From Cyclobacterium amurskyense (GTDB lineage: Bacteria > Bacteroidota > Bacteroidia > Cytophagales > Cyclobacteriaceae): a stretch of DNA of 64,000 nucleotides. The translations under genes were made by a program, and so were the position numbers. A model generated the notes under the pieces. The model saw nothing but the letters and a program-made list of their open reading frames with translations. It did no database searches and had not been told where the DNA came from. Below are positions 9,986 to 19,600 of this stretch, piece after piece (the first letter of the stretch is position 1; each line of letters starts with the position of its first letter). The stretch covers positions 2,825,001-2,889,000 of the forward strand of contig NZ_CP012040.1 of assembly GCF_001050135.1 (NCBI RefSeq). Reading direction: 5' to 3'.

Positions 9986-10118
9986 TACGATTGTAATTTA
10001 TCACATTTAAATCTAAAGGAGAATTTTGATTGGGAATTGTCCTGTCAGATAGGGAATTGTTTGGTGTTTACTTTTGAATAGAACTTTACGAAGAGACAAA
10101 GTTAGGAAAATCAAGGCA

Positions 10119-10676
10119 TTAAATCAGACTTTCAATGATTTTTGGATAGTATTTATGCTCTAGTACATGAACTTTCTCGGCGATTTGTTCAGGGCTGTCA
10201 TTTTCGTCGATCCCTACAGCTGTTTGAAAGATGATTTTTCCCTCGTCATAATTTTCATTTACAAGGTGAATGGTGATGCCTGTTTCTTTGTCACCGGAAG
10301 CTTTTACAGCTCGGTGTACATGGTCTCCGTACATTCCTTTGCCCCCGTAATTTGGCAATAATGCAGGGTGAATATTAACCATCTTTTCCGGGAAGGCCGC
10401 GATCAGATTATCGGGAATTTGAAGCAAAAAACCTGCCAGTACTACAAAGTCTATCTCAAGATTTTTTAGGTAGGCTGTAAGTTCCCCACTTTCCAAAGCT
10501 ACCTTAGAAAAAACATGGCTAGGAACACCTAGCTTTTTGGCTCTTTCCAGTACATATGCCCCTTTTTTGTTCGAAGCAATTAAAGAAATACGTGCTTTTG
10601 TAGATCCTAGGAAATGATTTACTATTTTTTCTGCATTTGAGCCGCTTCCCGAAGCGAGTATGGCTATGTTTTTCAA
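10119..10676 (-). CDS. purN: Phosphoribosylglycinamide formyltransferase
   Basis: Transfers a formyl group from 10-formyl-THF to GAR in purine synthesis. The 185-residue protein shows the nucleotide-binding ILASGSGSNAEKI near the N-terminus, VLAGFLLQIP, and the catalytic region NIHPALLPNYGGKGMYG with the conserved Asn-x-His. The later GITIHLVNENYDEG stretch is also family-typical. Length is slightly short but normal for Bacteroidota. Confidence 0.95.
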   Translation of the reverse strand: MKNIAILASGSGSNAEKIVNHFLGSTKARISLIASNKKGAYVLERAKKLGVPSHVFSKVALESGELTAYLKNLEIDFVVLAGFLLQIPDNLIAAFPEKMVNIHPALLPNYGGKGMYGDHVHRAVKASGDKETGITIHLVNENYDEGKIIFQTAVGIDENDSPEQIAEKVHVLEHKYYPKIIESLI

Positions 10677-10755
10677 TGTTTATATGTTTTAATCTTTTTG
10701 TGAAAATACTAAGTAATCCCTTTTGCTAGCTTATATGCGAATTCTTAAATCCAGA

Positions 10756-11697
10756 TTATTTGCTTGGGAAGTGTAATACTACCTCCGGATGCATGGTGTA
10801 GAACCTGTATTGTTTACCATCATAAACTGGGAAACCGCTGGATTTATTATCTCCCATGATAGGGTTTTCTGAATATTTGGTCCAAGTCAATAAGTCTTTT
10901 GAAACAGCCATATTCATTGTCCAATCACTCCAGTCTTCTAGGGATGTGGCATGGTAGTAAGCATAATAATATCCTTTATGTTTGATGATTTTATTTACTG
11001 CCACGCCATATTTATCGTAAGCTTCTGGACCGATTTTGATCACAGGATCATCTTGCATATTTGTCCATATCTTTCTGTCTTTGGAGGTGGCAAGCCAAAT
11101 ACCAAGATCCCCTCTTTCGTAAAATAAATACCAAATTCCATCTTCTACCCAAACAGTAGGAGTCCCATAAGGACCATCACTTATTGGAGAGCCATCGACC
11201 TTCCTGATGTCTATATCGCCTTGATTTTCCCAGTGGATGCGGTCTGTGGAAGTTAACATCTTCGCAATGTCTCCTCTTCCTTCAGCAAACATATAATAAA
11301 CCCCTTCATGCTTCCAGACCATCATGTCTTCTACCCAACTTTCGCTAAAAACAGGATTGCCTTCATACCTAGTCCATGCTATGCCATCTTCAGAAAAAGC
11401 ATAGCCTAAATTTAGAAACCTATTTTCATCATATTTATCAAATCCTGTATACCACATGTGGTAACCATCCTCTTCTTTCATTATAAAACCTCTTTCCCTT
11501 ATTCCACTGTCCCAGTCACCTTCTTCTGCTGCAGTGAAAATAGGATTGTCTGCTTGGGGAGTGAATTTTGTGATTTCATCGGGAAACAATTCTGGCTCTT
11601 CTGTTGCCGTATCATTTGCCTGCTGTTCTTTTCCTGAGCAGGAGAAAAGGAGGGTTTGAAGTATCAAGAGGACTAAAGCAATGGTATTGGTTTTCAT
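10756..11697 (-). CDS. Secreted lipoprotein with five-bladed beta-propeller (GH43/GH32-like)
   Basis: A lipoprotein signal peptide ends in LLFSCSGK, so the mature protein would be lipid-anchored after Cys19-20. The body has repeated blades with the pattern DGYHMWYTGFD, EGVYYMFAEGRGD, DGIWYLFYERGD and KGYYYAYYHATS, each followed by a W-T-x-x-x-x-P strand. This is the glycosidase-type five-bladed propeller seen in GH43, GH32 and GH117. Catalytic acids cannot be assigned with certainty, so the substrate is unknown. It is followed 28 bp upstream in the same direction by a prenyltransferase gene, probably without a functional link. Confidence 0.75.
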   Translation of the reverse strand: MKTNTIALVLLILQTLLFSCSGKEQQANDTATEEPELFPDEITKFTPQADNPIFTAAEEGDWDSGIRERGFIMKEEDGYHMWYTGFDKYDENRFLNLGYAFSEDGIAWTRYEGNPVFSESWVEDMMVWKHEGVYYMFAEGRGDIAKMLTSTDRIHWENQGDIDIRKVDGSPISDGPYGTPTVWVEDGIWYLFYERGDLGIWLATSKDRKIWTNMQDDPVIKIGPEAYDKYGVAVNKIIKHKGYYYAYYHATSLEDWSDWTMNMAVSKDLLTWTKYSENPIMGDNKSSGFPVYDGKQYRFYTMHPEVVLHFPSK

Positions 11698-11725
11698 GGT
11701 TAAAAGTGTTTTTTTTGAAATTTTA

Positions 11726-12598
11726 TTAAAGGAAACCCATACTTAATATGCCTGTAAGCATAAGTAATTTGGATATGGTGCTCAATTCTGAGAAATGAGA
11801 CTTGCGGTCGGCCTTGTAAATTTTCACCATAAAAGCGATGAAAAACAGACTAAGCCCACCAAAATATAGAAAGAGTAGTGGCTCATTTATTTTGAAAGTG
11901 ACAAATAAAATCGATGCGACAAATAAAAAGGCAATTATAAATATTATGTTTTTGGTTTTCCTGAATCCCAAAACAATGGGCAAGGTCTTACAGCCGTGTT
12001 TACGGTCCCCATTACGGTCCTCAATATCCTTTAATATCTCCCTTATCAAATTGATGAAAAAGGCAAATATGGCATAGGTAATGATCAAAAGTTCCGATTT
12101 TTGATAATAAATACCCACTATCCATATGGCTAGGCCAGTTAGGGATGCAACTGTTAAGTTTCCAATAAAAGGCAGCCGTTTGAGGGTATTACTGTAAAGC
12201 CACAATAGAAAGGCAGCTACAAAGGTGATGGCACCAATTTTTGGATGGACCAATAGTCCAACTAAAATCCCGACAACATTCATTACTGTATGTAGGATCA
12301 TCACCATCCGCCTTTTCATACCTTTTCCAATAACCACTGCCTTTGGCCTATTGACATAATCAATTTTCACATCATAGTAGTCATTAATCATGTAGCCTGA
12401 GGCTGTGAGTATAACTGTAGAAATGATTAAAAGATAGAGATGGTAATCCTTCAAAACGGGTAATCCTGCATTGGTGGTACCGACTAGAAAGAAGGCGGTC
12501 ATCAATTGCGCAAAGGCAACCAATAGTAGGTTTTCCGGACGAATGATCTTTATAAACCCACCAAAAGTAAATACAGGAGAAGCCTTTGGATTTTTCAT
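11726..12598 (-). CDS. UbiA-family prenyltransferase
   Basis: Integral membrane aromatic/glycerol-phosphate prenyltransferase of 290 residues with about eight membrane helices. Both Asp-rich prenyl-diphosphate/Mg sites are present: NDYYDVKIDYVNRP near residue 65-80 and DIEDRNGDRKHGCKTLP near residue 190. Close Bacteroidota relatives are often named geranylgeranylglycerol-phosphate geranylgeranyltransferase by homology to archaeal enzymes, but the physiological product is not established, so no symbol is given. Confidence 0.88.
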   Translation of the reverse strand: MKNPKASPVFTFGGFIKIIRPENLLLVAFAQLMTAFFLVGTTNAGLPVLKDYHLYLLIISTVILTASGYMINDYYDVKIDYVNRPKAVVIGKGMKRRMVMILHTVMNVVGILVGLLVHPKIGAITFVAAFLLWLYSNTLKRLPFIGNLTVASLTGLAIWIVGIYYQKSELLIITYAIFAFFINLIREILKDIEDRNGDRKHGCKTLPIVLGFRKTKNIIFIIAFLFVASILFVTFKINEPLLFLYFGGLSLFFIAFMVKIYKADRKSHFSELSTISKLLMLTGILSMGFL

Positions 12599-12690
12599 GG
12601 TACAAAAATAATTAGATTTAGGGCAATCTGGACATTATAATTTAATATAATACGTATTATTAATAATGTTAACCTTTTGTGAACCAACAA

Positions 12691-13479
12691 TTAGGGTTTT
12701 TGAGTGTCCATAATGTCTTGGGAAATATTTCTATATATTTCTGCAAGTTGCTCATTATAACTGAGGTAATCGTGATGATTTTCCAAGGTATTGATATCTT
12801 CTCTTATAGCAGGTCCGGTTTGGGCTTCACTCGGCCCTAACTGTAGTGTTTTATTCATTTGCTCAATGATGAGCGGTTTTAGGATGTTGAAATCCAAGCC
12901 CTGTCGGTGCATGATCGATTCAGCTAAATACACCATATGGTTGGTGAAGTTCGCTGCAAATACCGCCGCCACATGGATGGACCTACGGTCCCTAGACTTA
13001 ATCTCATAGCTAGGTGATTTGAGACTTTTGCATAGTTTTTTTAAGGTTTTTAAGGTTCCCTTGTCCTCAGCCTCCAATAGAAAAGGGACTTCCTCAAAAG
13101 ACAAGTCTCTACTTTTGGTGAAACCTTGTAATGGGTAAAGTATGCCCGTATAATCTGCAGAACTATAAGACAATACATCCAAGGTCATGGTGCCGCTTGT
13201 ATGGACAAGTATGCTTTGCTCTGGCAATAGAATGGCTTCTGCAATAGGGGCAATGGCTTGATCACTAACCGCAATAATGAACAGATTGGCCTTGCTTTCT
13301 GTGAAGTCCAAATGATCTTGAGCCTCAGTTGCATATAATCTGGAGGAAAGCTGCTGGGCTTTCTCAATGTCTCTTCCGTAAACTTCTAATATTTCATGCC
13401 CAGCATTCTCCAAAGCCGATGACAGATGCCAGGCTACGTTCCCTGTTCCGATAATCGCGATAGTCAACTTCATGTTCAT
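12691..13479 (-). CDS. Rossmann-like and DUF2520 domain-containing oxidoreductase
   Basis: The N-terminus carries an NAD(P)-binding GTGNVAWHL motif (IAIIGTGNVAWHLSSALENAG) and the C-terminal half is the all-helical DUF2520 domain (RRSIHVAAVFAANFTNHM). The architecture resembles ketopantoate reductase or pyrroline-5-carboxylate reductase, but the substrate is unknown. Two start codons (13479 and 13473) are two residues apart. A terminator for the ccm genes lies directly upstream, so this gene needs its own promoter in or near that short gap. Confidence 0.85.
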   Translation of the reverse strand: MNMKLTIAIIGTGNVAWHLSSALENAGHEILEVYGRDIEKAQQLSSRLYATEAQDHLDFTESKANLFIIAVSDQAIAPIAEAILLPEQSILVHTSGTMTLDVLSYSSADYTGILYPLQGFTKSRDLSFEEVPFLLEAEDKGTLKTLKKLCKSLKSPSYEIKSRDRRSIHVAAVFAANFTNHMVYLAESIMHRQGLDFNILKPLIIEQMNKTLQLGPSEAQTGPAIREDINTLENHHDYLSYNEQLAEIYRNISQDIMDTQKP

Positions 13480-13483
13480 AAAT

Positions 13484-13520
13484 TTATAAAAAAATAACCC
13501 CTAATGTTACTTAGGGGTTA
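13484..13520 (-). terminator. Terminator downstream of ccmF
   Basis: A perfect 10-bp stem TAACCCCTAA / TTAGGGGTTA (13495-13504 and 13511-13520) has a six-base loop and, on the minus strand, is followed by TTTTTTTA. It closes the leftward ccm transcript. Confidence 0.88.
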
Positions 13521-13547
13521 AAACTTAGAGATTTACTTTTTATTATT

Positions 13548-16076
13548 TTATTCCAGGCCTTTGGCTTTCATTTTTTGAAATTCATCAAACCTTCGGAAAA
13601 TCGCTACTGAAAAACCTATCAACATAATGACAGTGCCAAGCCATAGAAGATTAATCATGGGTTTAACGGCGGCTTTCATTACTACATAATCTTTTTGATA
13701 GGTATTGACCTTAAATACAAATTTGTTTTCTTCAGGAACAATATTATCAACTTCCACTTTTATGCCCAAATCATGGTCAATGAAATCAACTTTACCAACC
13801 TGATTTCCTCGAATCAAGAATACTGGACTCAGTACTTTCTTTACATCGTAATCCATTATGGTTAACACTGCCTTCACCGCAATGTCTCCCTCCTCTAAGG
13901 GAATGCCATCTATTTCACTGACAACATCCGCACTCTCAAATTGAGTAACGAAGTCATTGATAAAGAACTGCTCTCCGGGAGCAGCATTGATAAATTGATC
14001 GTCATTCCACTCAGGCTCTTCGTAATCGTTTATCGCAGAAACGTGGGTGTAAAGATCTTTTGTTAAGTATTTCTTTGAATCGGGAGAGGAAATCAAGCCC
14101 ATAGTTGGGTTTGGTTGAGACATGGGGTAGAGCGTGAATTTTAGATCATCCTCCTGAAAATACTCAACCTTGAAGTAGGAGTTTTCCTCTAGAACCAAAT
14201 TAAGCGTGTCTCCTTTTTCAAAATATACTTTTTCATCTACTTTGACATCTTCCAGTGCCAAGGCTTCATTTATACCATCCAGTGATTCCATGGCGTCTGC
14301 TTTTACATAACCCGGTACACCTACTACCTTTTTGTACCTACCTCTATAGATTACATCGTAATCTTTCATTTGTAAAGGCTTGTTGATCCAAAGCAATACA
14401 TTTTCTTTGTTCAGGTCATCTTCCCAATCCTTCTTGTAGGTAAGGCCTGACATGTTGATAGAGATGGTGTCTGAGTAACCTGAAGAAAACATAATACCTA
14501 TTAGCATCATTCCTAAACCAATATGAGCCAGTGAGCCTCCTGCCAATTTAAAGGTTTTTTTCTTCAATAACTTTATCAGAATGCTGCTATTGGCTACAAT
14601 GGTAAAAGCTCCGGAAAGGACGATTACGATATAGGTGACGTCATAAACTTTACCTACTGTAATGATTATGGCGGCCAATACCATTGAAATAATATATGGC
14701 GTCACCAAAGCATTTTTAAGGTCTTCTTTTGACATTTTGTTCCACCAGAAATACTGTCCCACACCAGTTAGTAGTGCCAGTGCGATCGCAAACCAAAGTT
14801 GGAATTTAGTGTAGAATCCGATTTGGTCAGCTGGAGGTGCTAAGTTGGATAGTCCGCCAAATATTTCTACCAACGCATTGTAGGCCGGGATGGAAGTAGG
14901 TACAATCACCTGAAAAGCCATCAAGGCTAGGGTGGTGGCACCTATGAAAATCCAAAATTCTCTGGAGTATATAGAGGCTTCCCTTTCCGATGTAGGAATA
15001 TGCTTCCATTCTTTAATGGTAAGAAAAATGGCAATTGCCAAAAAGAACAACATGTAAATAAGTAGCTGCCCTGATAAGCCCAAATCAGTAAAAGAATGGA
15101 CGGAAGAATCTCCTAATACCCCACTTCTTACCAAGAATGTAGCATACAATACCAGAATAAAGGAGCTAATGACCAGTATCATGGATGTTTTCAGTGCCGT
15201 GCTGCTTTTTTTGAAGGTGATCATGGTATGTATAGCTGCTACCATGATTAACCATGGCACGTATACCGCATTTTCAACTGGATCCCAATTCCAATAGCCG
15301 CCGAAATTCAAGGTCACATAAGCCCAATAGGCCCCCATTATGATTCCCATGCCTAAAATCATGGCAGAGAAGATGGCCCAAGGAAGAGCAGGTCTGATCC
15401 ATTCGGAATACCTTTTCAGTGTCAGTCCAGCCATTAAAAAGGCAAAAGGAACAAGGGTAGAGGCATAGCCTAGAAAAAGAGTAGGCGGGTGAATAACCAT
15501 CCAAATATTTTGCAATAAGGGGTTCAGGCCTGTGCCATCCTCTGGAACATATTCAGGGTTGATTTGAAATATTGGTGCTTCAGATACATCTCGGAGTAAC
15601 ATGAAAGGAGAACTACCGATTTTTAAATCACCTATTACAACGCCCAGAATCATGGAAACCAGAAATGCTTGAACAAGTGCAAATACCAGCATTACAGGGC
15701 CTTCCCAGAATTTATTGGTGTGAATAATAATTAAGCCTAATACCACATCCCAGAAAATCCAAAGGATGAAAGCCCCTTCCTGACCTTCCCAAAAGCTGGA
15801 GATCATGTAATGAACAGGTAGGCCTTTGGAAGAATGTGAGTAGGCGTAAAAATACTCAAATCTATGATTGTAAATGATTTCGAAGAGGCAAGCTGCTATT
15901 GAAACAGCAGCAAAACCATGAATGTAAAAAGTAATTCTGCTGAAATTTTTCCAGGAAGGTTTGTCCAACTCGCTAGCACGGGTGTAGTAGAAGTAGGAGA
16001 CAGCTGAGACCAAGGCACTGACAAAAGCCAGAATTACCATGAAATGACCCAGATTACCCATAAAGGTATTCATCAT
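13548..16076 (-). CDS. ccmF: Cytochrome c maturation haem lyase CcmF/CcsA-type
   Basis: Large inner-membrane haem-handling protein of cytochrome c biogenesis (842 residues). The tryptophan-rich WWD signature appears as GGYWNWDPVENA around residues 255-270, flanked by more than a dozen hydrophobic helices, then a long periplasmic C-terminal region (about residues 545-805) and a final helix. It is expected to take haem from CcmE and ligate it to apocytochrome. It follows ccmE by 40 bp and ends at a strong terminator. Confidence 0.92.
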   Translation of the reverse strand: MMNTFMGNLGHFMVILAFVSALVSAVSYFYYTRASELDKPSWKNFSRITFYIHGFAAVSIAACLFEIIYNHRFEYFYAYSHSSKGLPVHYMISSFWEGQEGAFILWIFWDVVLGLIIIHTNKFWEGPVMLVFALVQAFLVSMILGVVIGDLKIGSSPFMLLRDVSEAPIFQINPEYVPEDGTGLNPLLQNIWMVIHPPTLFLGYASTLVPFAFLMAGLTLKRYSEWIRPALPWAIFSAMILGMGIIMGAYWAYVTLNFGGYWNWDPVENAVYVPWLIMVAAIHTMITFKKSSTALKTSMILVISSFILVLYATFLVRSGVLGDSSVHSFTDLGLSGQLLIYMLFFLAIAIFLTIKEWKHIPTSEREASIYSREFWIFIGATTLALMAFQVIVPTSIPAYNALVEIFGGLSNLAPPADQIGFYTKFQLWFAIALALLTGVGQYFWWNKMSKEDLKNALVTPYIISMVLAAIIITVGKVYDVTYIVIVLSGAFTIVANSSILIKLLKKKTFKLAGGSLAHIGLGMMLIGIMFSSGYSDTISINMSGLTYKKDWEDDLNKENVLLWINKPLQMKDYDVIYRGRYKKVVGVPGYVKADAMESLDGINEALALEDVKVDEKVYFEKGDTLNLVLEENSYFKVEYFQEDDLKFTLYPMSQPNPTMGLISSPDSKKYLTKDLYTHVSAINDYEEPEWNDDQFINAAPGEQFFINDFVTQFESADVVSEIDGIPLEEGDIAVKAVLTIMDYDVKKVLSPVFLIRGNQVGKVDFIDHDLGIKVEVDNIVPEENKFVFKVNTYQKDYVVMKAAVKPMINLLWLGTVIMLIGFSVAIFRRFDEFQKMKAKGLE

Positions 16077-16116
16077 TATAAGGTTCTTTTTGCGTGTATA
16101 ATAAGACCAGAGGTAT

Positions 16117-16533
16117 TCAGGATGCAGTAGGTTTTACATCCGTTTCCTGGTATTTTGAAGGGCACTTCATTAGAATTTTTTCAGCTACAAACATCTCATC
16201 AGTCTTATAAGTGCCTATGACCACAACCTGCTCTGATCTGGTAAAGTCAGCGGGAACGGGTTCATTGTAATATACTTGTTGTTCCGTACCGTCATTGTCT
16301 ACCATTACAAAGATAAAAGAGGTCTTGTCTTCCCCTACTTCTATTCCTTCTACCTCACCATTAGCCCCTTTTTTAAGTTGGCCTACCACGTGAATGGCTT
16401 CTGTCTTTCCATTGATGGCCATTTTTTTGGCCGTAGAAAAGCTTTCGTAAGTACTGGCATCACCTATGGAAGTGATTATGATTACTATAGCTACTGCTAT
16501 AATGCCCAAGCCTAATATATGTCCTCTTTTCAT
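16117..16533 (-). CDS. ccmE: Haem chaperone CcmE, CxxxY variant
   Basis: A 138-residue protein with one N-terminal membrane anchor and a periplasmic OB-fold that carries haem from CcmC to CcmF. The haem-attachment box, HxxxY in E. coli, is KCPSKYQ here, so Cys124 replaces the usual His and Tyr128 is kept. Such CxxxY proteins are a known minority form (archaea, Desulfovibrio and others) associated with a modified System I. Position between the ccmD-like gene and ccmF supports the assignment. Confidence 0.92.
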   Translation of the reverse strand: MKRGHILGLGIIAVAIVIIITSIGDASTYESFSTAKKMAINGKTEAIHVVGQLKKGANGEVEGIEVGEDKTSFIFVMVDNDGTEQQVYYNEPVPADFTRSEQVVVIGTYKTDEMFVAEKILMKCPSKYQETDVKPTAS

Positions 16534-16536
16534 GAT

Positions 16537-16779
16537 TTAATCGTTATATTTTTTTTCCAACCCACTAATCTTACGATCTGTTTGTATCACATAAACGAGA
16601 ATACCCCCTAAAACAATTCCAATAATGCTGACTAATACGTAGATTTTTCCTTCGGAACGCATTTTGTCGGCCATTTCGACACCAGAATTCTGGTAATCCT
16701 CATCTGTAATGCCAATTTTATCCTGAGCTTTGGCTAAAAAGCTGATAAATAACAGGAAAATGATAATGAACTTTTTCAT
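16537..16779 (-). CDS. CcmD-like small membrane protein
   Basis: An 80-residue protein with a cleavable-looking signal peptide (cleavage after FLAKA) followed by about 25 soluble residues, one membrane helix (IYVLVSIIGIVLGGILVYVI) and a charged tail. Proteins of this shape sit between ccmC and ccmE in Bacteroidota and are usually called CcmD family. It is packed between its neighbours with 1-3 bp gaps. In E. coli CcmD helps release haem-loaded CcmE from CcmABC; the same role is inferred here by position. Confidence 0.78.
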   Translation of the reverse strand: MKKFIIIFLLFISFLAKAQDKIGITDEDYQNSGVEMADKMRSEGKIYVLVSIIGIVLGGILVYVIQTDRKISGLEKKYND

Positions 16780-16780
16780 A

Positions 16781-17455
16781 TTATTGATTGATCAATTTGT
16801 CTTCTAATTTTCTTTCCAAACGCCTTAACCTTACCCTTACCGTGGCTATCCAGGTGCCAAGGAGGGTCCATCCAATAATGGCCGGATAAAACACCGTTCT
16901 CAGATTACTGTCCATATCATAGGCGTTGAACCCAGGGTTGCCACCATTGCCGGGATGAAGGCTGTCTGTAAGCCTAGGGAGGATAAATATCAAGGGGATG
17001 AATACCGCAAAAGCGAAAATGCTGTAAACAGCACTGATTTTGGCTCTTTGGTAAACATCTGTAAGGGAGTTTCGAAGAACCAGGTAGGCGAAATACATTA
17101 GCAATCCTATGGCCGAAGCATTGAGCTTAGGGTCATTGGTCCAAAAATCACCCCAAGTAAACTTTGCCCAGACCATGCCTGTGGTTATGCCAATGACTCC
17201 AAAAAGTATGGCCCCATTGGTGAATTCAACGGCCATGTCATCGTCAGCAAGGCTCCCCGTTCTCAAATGTCTTACACCATATACTACAGCCACGACCAGC
17301 ATAATTAACATCCCAAACCACATGGTCACATGAAAGAACAATCCTCTGATGGTTTCATTCAGAATGGGAAGTCTGGGAACATCAATCAATAAACCTGCAA
17401 TTATGGTATAAGCCAGCAATAATATGGCTAATATTTTCCACCAATAAGCCTTCAT
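16781..17455 (-). CDS. ccmC: Haem exporter subunit CcmC (WWD-domain protein)
   Basis: A 224-residue inner-membrane protein with six helices and the WWD-type haem-binding signature WAKFTWGDFWTNDPKLN around residues 95-115, flanked by conserved His residues (FFHVTMWF). It loads haem onto CcmE. It is the first gene of the remaining ccmC-ccmD-ccmE-ccmF block; ccmB, normally adjacent, lies about 11 kb upstream in the same orientation, and ccmA is not in the window. Confidence 0.92.
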   Translation of the reverse strand: MKAYWWKILAILLLAYTIIAGLLIDVPRLPILNETIRGLFFHVTMWFGMLIMLVVAVVYGVRHLRTGSLADDDMAVEFTNGAILFGVIGITTGMVWAKFTWGDFWTNDPKLNASAIGLLMYFAYLVLRNSLTDVYQRAKISAVYSIFAFAVFIPLIFILPRLTDSLHPGNGGNPGFNAYDMDSNLRTVFYPAIIGWTLLGTWIATVRVRLRRLERKLEDKLINQ

Positions 17456-18202
17456 ATTCGATAGTGTTTTAGTGGGTCAAGTCCTTCCCATTGCTTTCAT
17501 CCCTAGATAAATATCCTTGAATGCCTGCATATACAACTACAGTGGGTACAGGTGGGGGGATTATTTATGACCTCATTGAATCAACACGCAAAAATAGGGC
17601 ATATTAAGTGATTTATTTACTTTTATCCCGTTTATTTGCTTACCGGTAAGTGTAAATGATATTACTGTTTTTAGTGCAGCTTTAAGAAAGCATATAAACT
17701 GCTTTTTCGAAGCATTAGAAAGGTTGCTTTTTTTAGTTAAAGTGTTGGATACTGATATTTAATTTGGTTTCGGAAATTTCTTTAAAAAGTGGAAATGATT
17801 GGTTTTCTTTCAGATAGTTTGACCCGTCTGTCCTCTAAAGGAAATACTTATGTCTGCAGAGCTGCATTGGGATGTACTGATCTAAATTTAGCGAAGGGTA
17901 ACTTAGACCTAAAATGCCAAAAGTTCCCAACTTGCGTTCTATAGCCCAGCTTTCCCTCCATACAAATTGATAAATGAAAACCCCTCAATAGGAATGGGCT
18001 TGAGCCCATTTATAAAGGACAATATCATTTCATCTGGCTTTAGCCAAAATTTGGAGGGGAAATGGATGCCTCTAAAGCCCCAAAAATAAGGTTAATCGGT
18101 AAGTATTTTTAAAACCATCTTATAAGGGCCATTTAACGATTTCAGTAGCCTATCCTACAATTGAGACTGGAGAGAAAGAGCAATCCATTATAGGATAAAA
18201 GA
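17456..18202. other. 747-bp non-coding stretch upstream of ccmC
   Basis: No ORF of substance is seen. The region holds a member of a dispersed intergenic repeat (17981-18065) and presumably the promoter now driving ccmC. It marks the left edge of the accessory block separating ccmC from ccmB. Confidence 0.55.
17981..18065. repeat. Dispersed intergenic repeat, copy 1
   Basis: It contains a perfect hairpin AATGGGCT-TG-AGCCCATT (17993-18010) and then the core CTGGCTTTAGCCAAAATTTGG with AGGGGAAATGG following (18033-18064). Related sequences occur at 22789-22868, 28605-28746 and, partly, 25819-25835. The GGCT-TT-AGCC hairpins resemble REP-type palindromic elements. Confidence 0.75.
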
Positions 18203-18496
18203 TTAAAGGCTTCTTCGCGCAAGTTTGATAGCTTTTTCTGGGCAAACCTGAACACATATACCACAGGCATAACACAAATCTGGGGCTTTTACATAGGCTT
18301 TTTTTGGTTTGAAAAATGTTTTTAATTTACCTTTGAAATTTAGCGTTAATCGATCTTCGGCAGTAATTGTACGAATTTCCAATACATCATAGGGACAAGC
18401 AGGGATACAATCTTCCTTATCACCACAATTACTAAGGTTGATAATGGGGACTAACTTCCCACTTGTTTCGTCGCATTTTGATTTGTCTTTATTCAT
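18203..18496 (-). CDS. Small 4Fe-4S dicluster ferredoxin
   Basis: A 97-residue cytoplasmic electron carrier. The second half has a canonical CYACGICVQVCPEKA box (C-x2-C-x2-C-x3-CP). The first site reads NCGDKEDCIPACPYDV (C-x5-C-x3-CP), the spacing of 7Fe/8Fe ferredoxins, so the first cluster could be 3Fe or 4Fe. A basic central loop separates the two. It is the last gene of a leftward run that begins with the thioredoxin/ApbE cluster; the 79-bp gap leaves cotranscription open. Confidence 0.82.
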   Translation of the reverse strand: MNKDKSKCDETSGKLVPIINLSNCGDKEDCIPACPYDVLEIRTITAEDRLTLNFKGKLKTFFKPKKAYVKAPDLCYACGICVQVCPEKAIKLARRSL

Positions 18497-18575
18497 ATAA
18501 AGAGGAGTTTTCAGAAGTGCTATTCACCATAGATCTTGTTCTTTAAATGTAAAGCAACGTTCTTTTTTACAGGTT

Positions 18576-19553
18576 TTACCCTTTTTCAATTGTTAAAAGC
18601 AGCTTGTTACCTGTAGGATCATAGACACAATAGTATCCATTTTTTTCTTCAAATACAGTCACGTTATTTAAGGCCTCGCTTAGTTTTTCTTTGGTGCTAT
18701 AGTTAAGTTGAAAATGAGCCATTCCAGCATGATCAGCTGGGGCCAATGGTTTTTCCATTCCATGCCAGGAATTCATCGCCAAACGGTGTTGGTAAGGACC
18801 TCCTGCACCCAAATCGGCAAACATAAATTCTGGAAAGTTATTAAATTGAGTAAAACCTAATTTTTTATAAAAAGCATTGGCTTTTTGAACATTGTTGGCG
18901 TAAAGGTGTAAATGGCCAATATAGGTATGCTTTGAAAGCGGTTTATCTAGATCTTTGTTCTCCAAATTTTCCAGTATCTTGTCTACTTCGAGGTAGACCG
19001 AAGCACCTCGGATGTTACCGGTAGCATCTTCAATTTTGATTCCTCCGTCACTTATCACTCTTTTGAACCTTTCAGGAGTTTCTAGGGTGAATTCCACGTT
19101 GATTCCATCTGGATCGTCTAAATACAGTGACTTTGACATAGTGTGATCTACAGGGGAGTAGGGATAGTTGTTGTCATGTAAACGATGCAACATTCTGGCA
19201 AATTCACCCATGTTTGGCGCATGAATAGCAAAGTGGTAAATCCCGCTATAGCCTTTTTTAAAAGGAGTCTTGGCAGTTTGGTGTACGACTACCAACGTCT
19301 TGGTTTCAGTGCCAAATTCAGCACTATTTTCAGTACTTTTCCTTAGTTTCATACCTACTATTTTGGTCCAAAAATTAGTAGACTTTTCCAGACTAGTATT
19401 GTTCAGGTGTATTGCTCCAAAAGAAGCAAATTCTTCTGAGGTTTTATTTATTTGATTTTTTATCGGATTGGCTTTAGCCAAGGTTGAAAATGTGTCCATA
19501 TTTTTTCTAAAATCAAAGTGCCATTTCTTTTTAATTGATTCTTTTTGCTGCAC
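18576..19553 (-). CDS. VOC-family (glyoxalase/ring-cleavage dioxygenase-like) protein
   Basis: A 325-residue protein made of two vicinal-oxygen-chelate modules: residues about 45-160 (FGAIHLNNTSLEKSTNFWTKIVG ... PDGINVEFTLETPE) and about 205-325 (TYIGHLHLYANNVQKANAFYKKLGF ... DPTGNKLLLTIE). The His and Glu metal-ligand positions (IHL, VEF, HLH) are partly visible. The architecture is that of catechol 2,3-dioxygenase-like (CatE) proteins. The substrate is unknown. It lies 47 bp downstream of the DUF3570 gene. Confidence 0.8.
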   Translation of the reverse strand: MQQKESIKKKWHFDFRKNMDTFSTLAKANPIKNQINKTSEEFASFGAIHLNNTSLEKSTNFWTKIVGMKLRKSTENSAEFGTETKTLVVVHQTAKTPFKKGYSGIYHFAIHAPNMGEFARMLHRLHDNNYPYSPVDHTMSKSLYLDDPDGINVEFTLETPERFKRVISDGGIKIEDATGNIRGASVYLEVDKILENLENKDLDKPLSKHTYIGHLHLYANNVQKANAFYKKLGFTQFNNFPEFMFADLGAGGPYQHRLAMNSWHGMEKPLAPADHAGMAHFQLNYSTKEKLSEALNNVTVFEEKNGYYCVYDPTGNKLLLTIEKG

Positions 19554-19600
19554 AGTTCTAAGTATTTTGTTGGATCAATTGGGTTTATATTTTATTCCAC

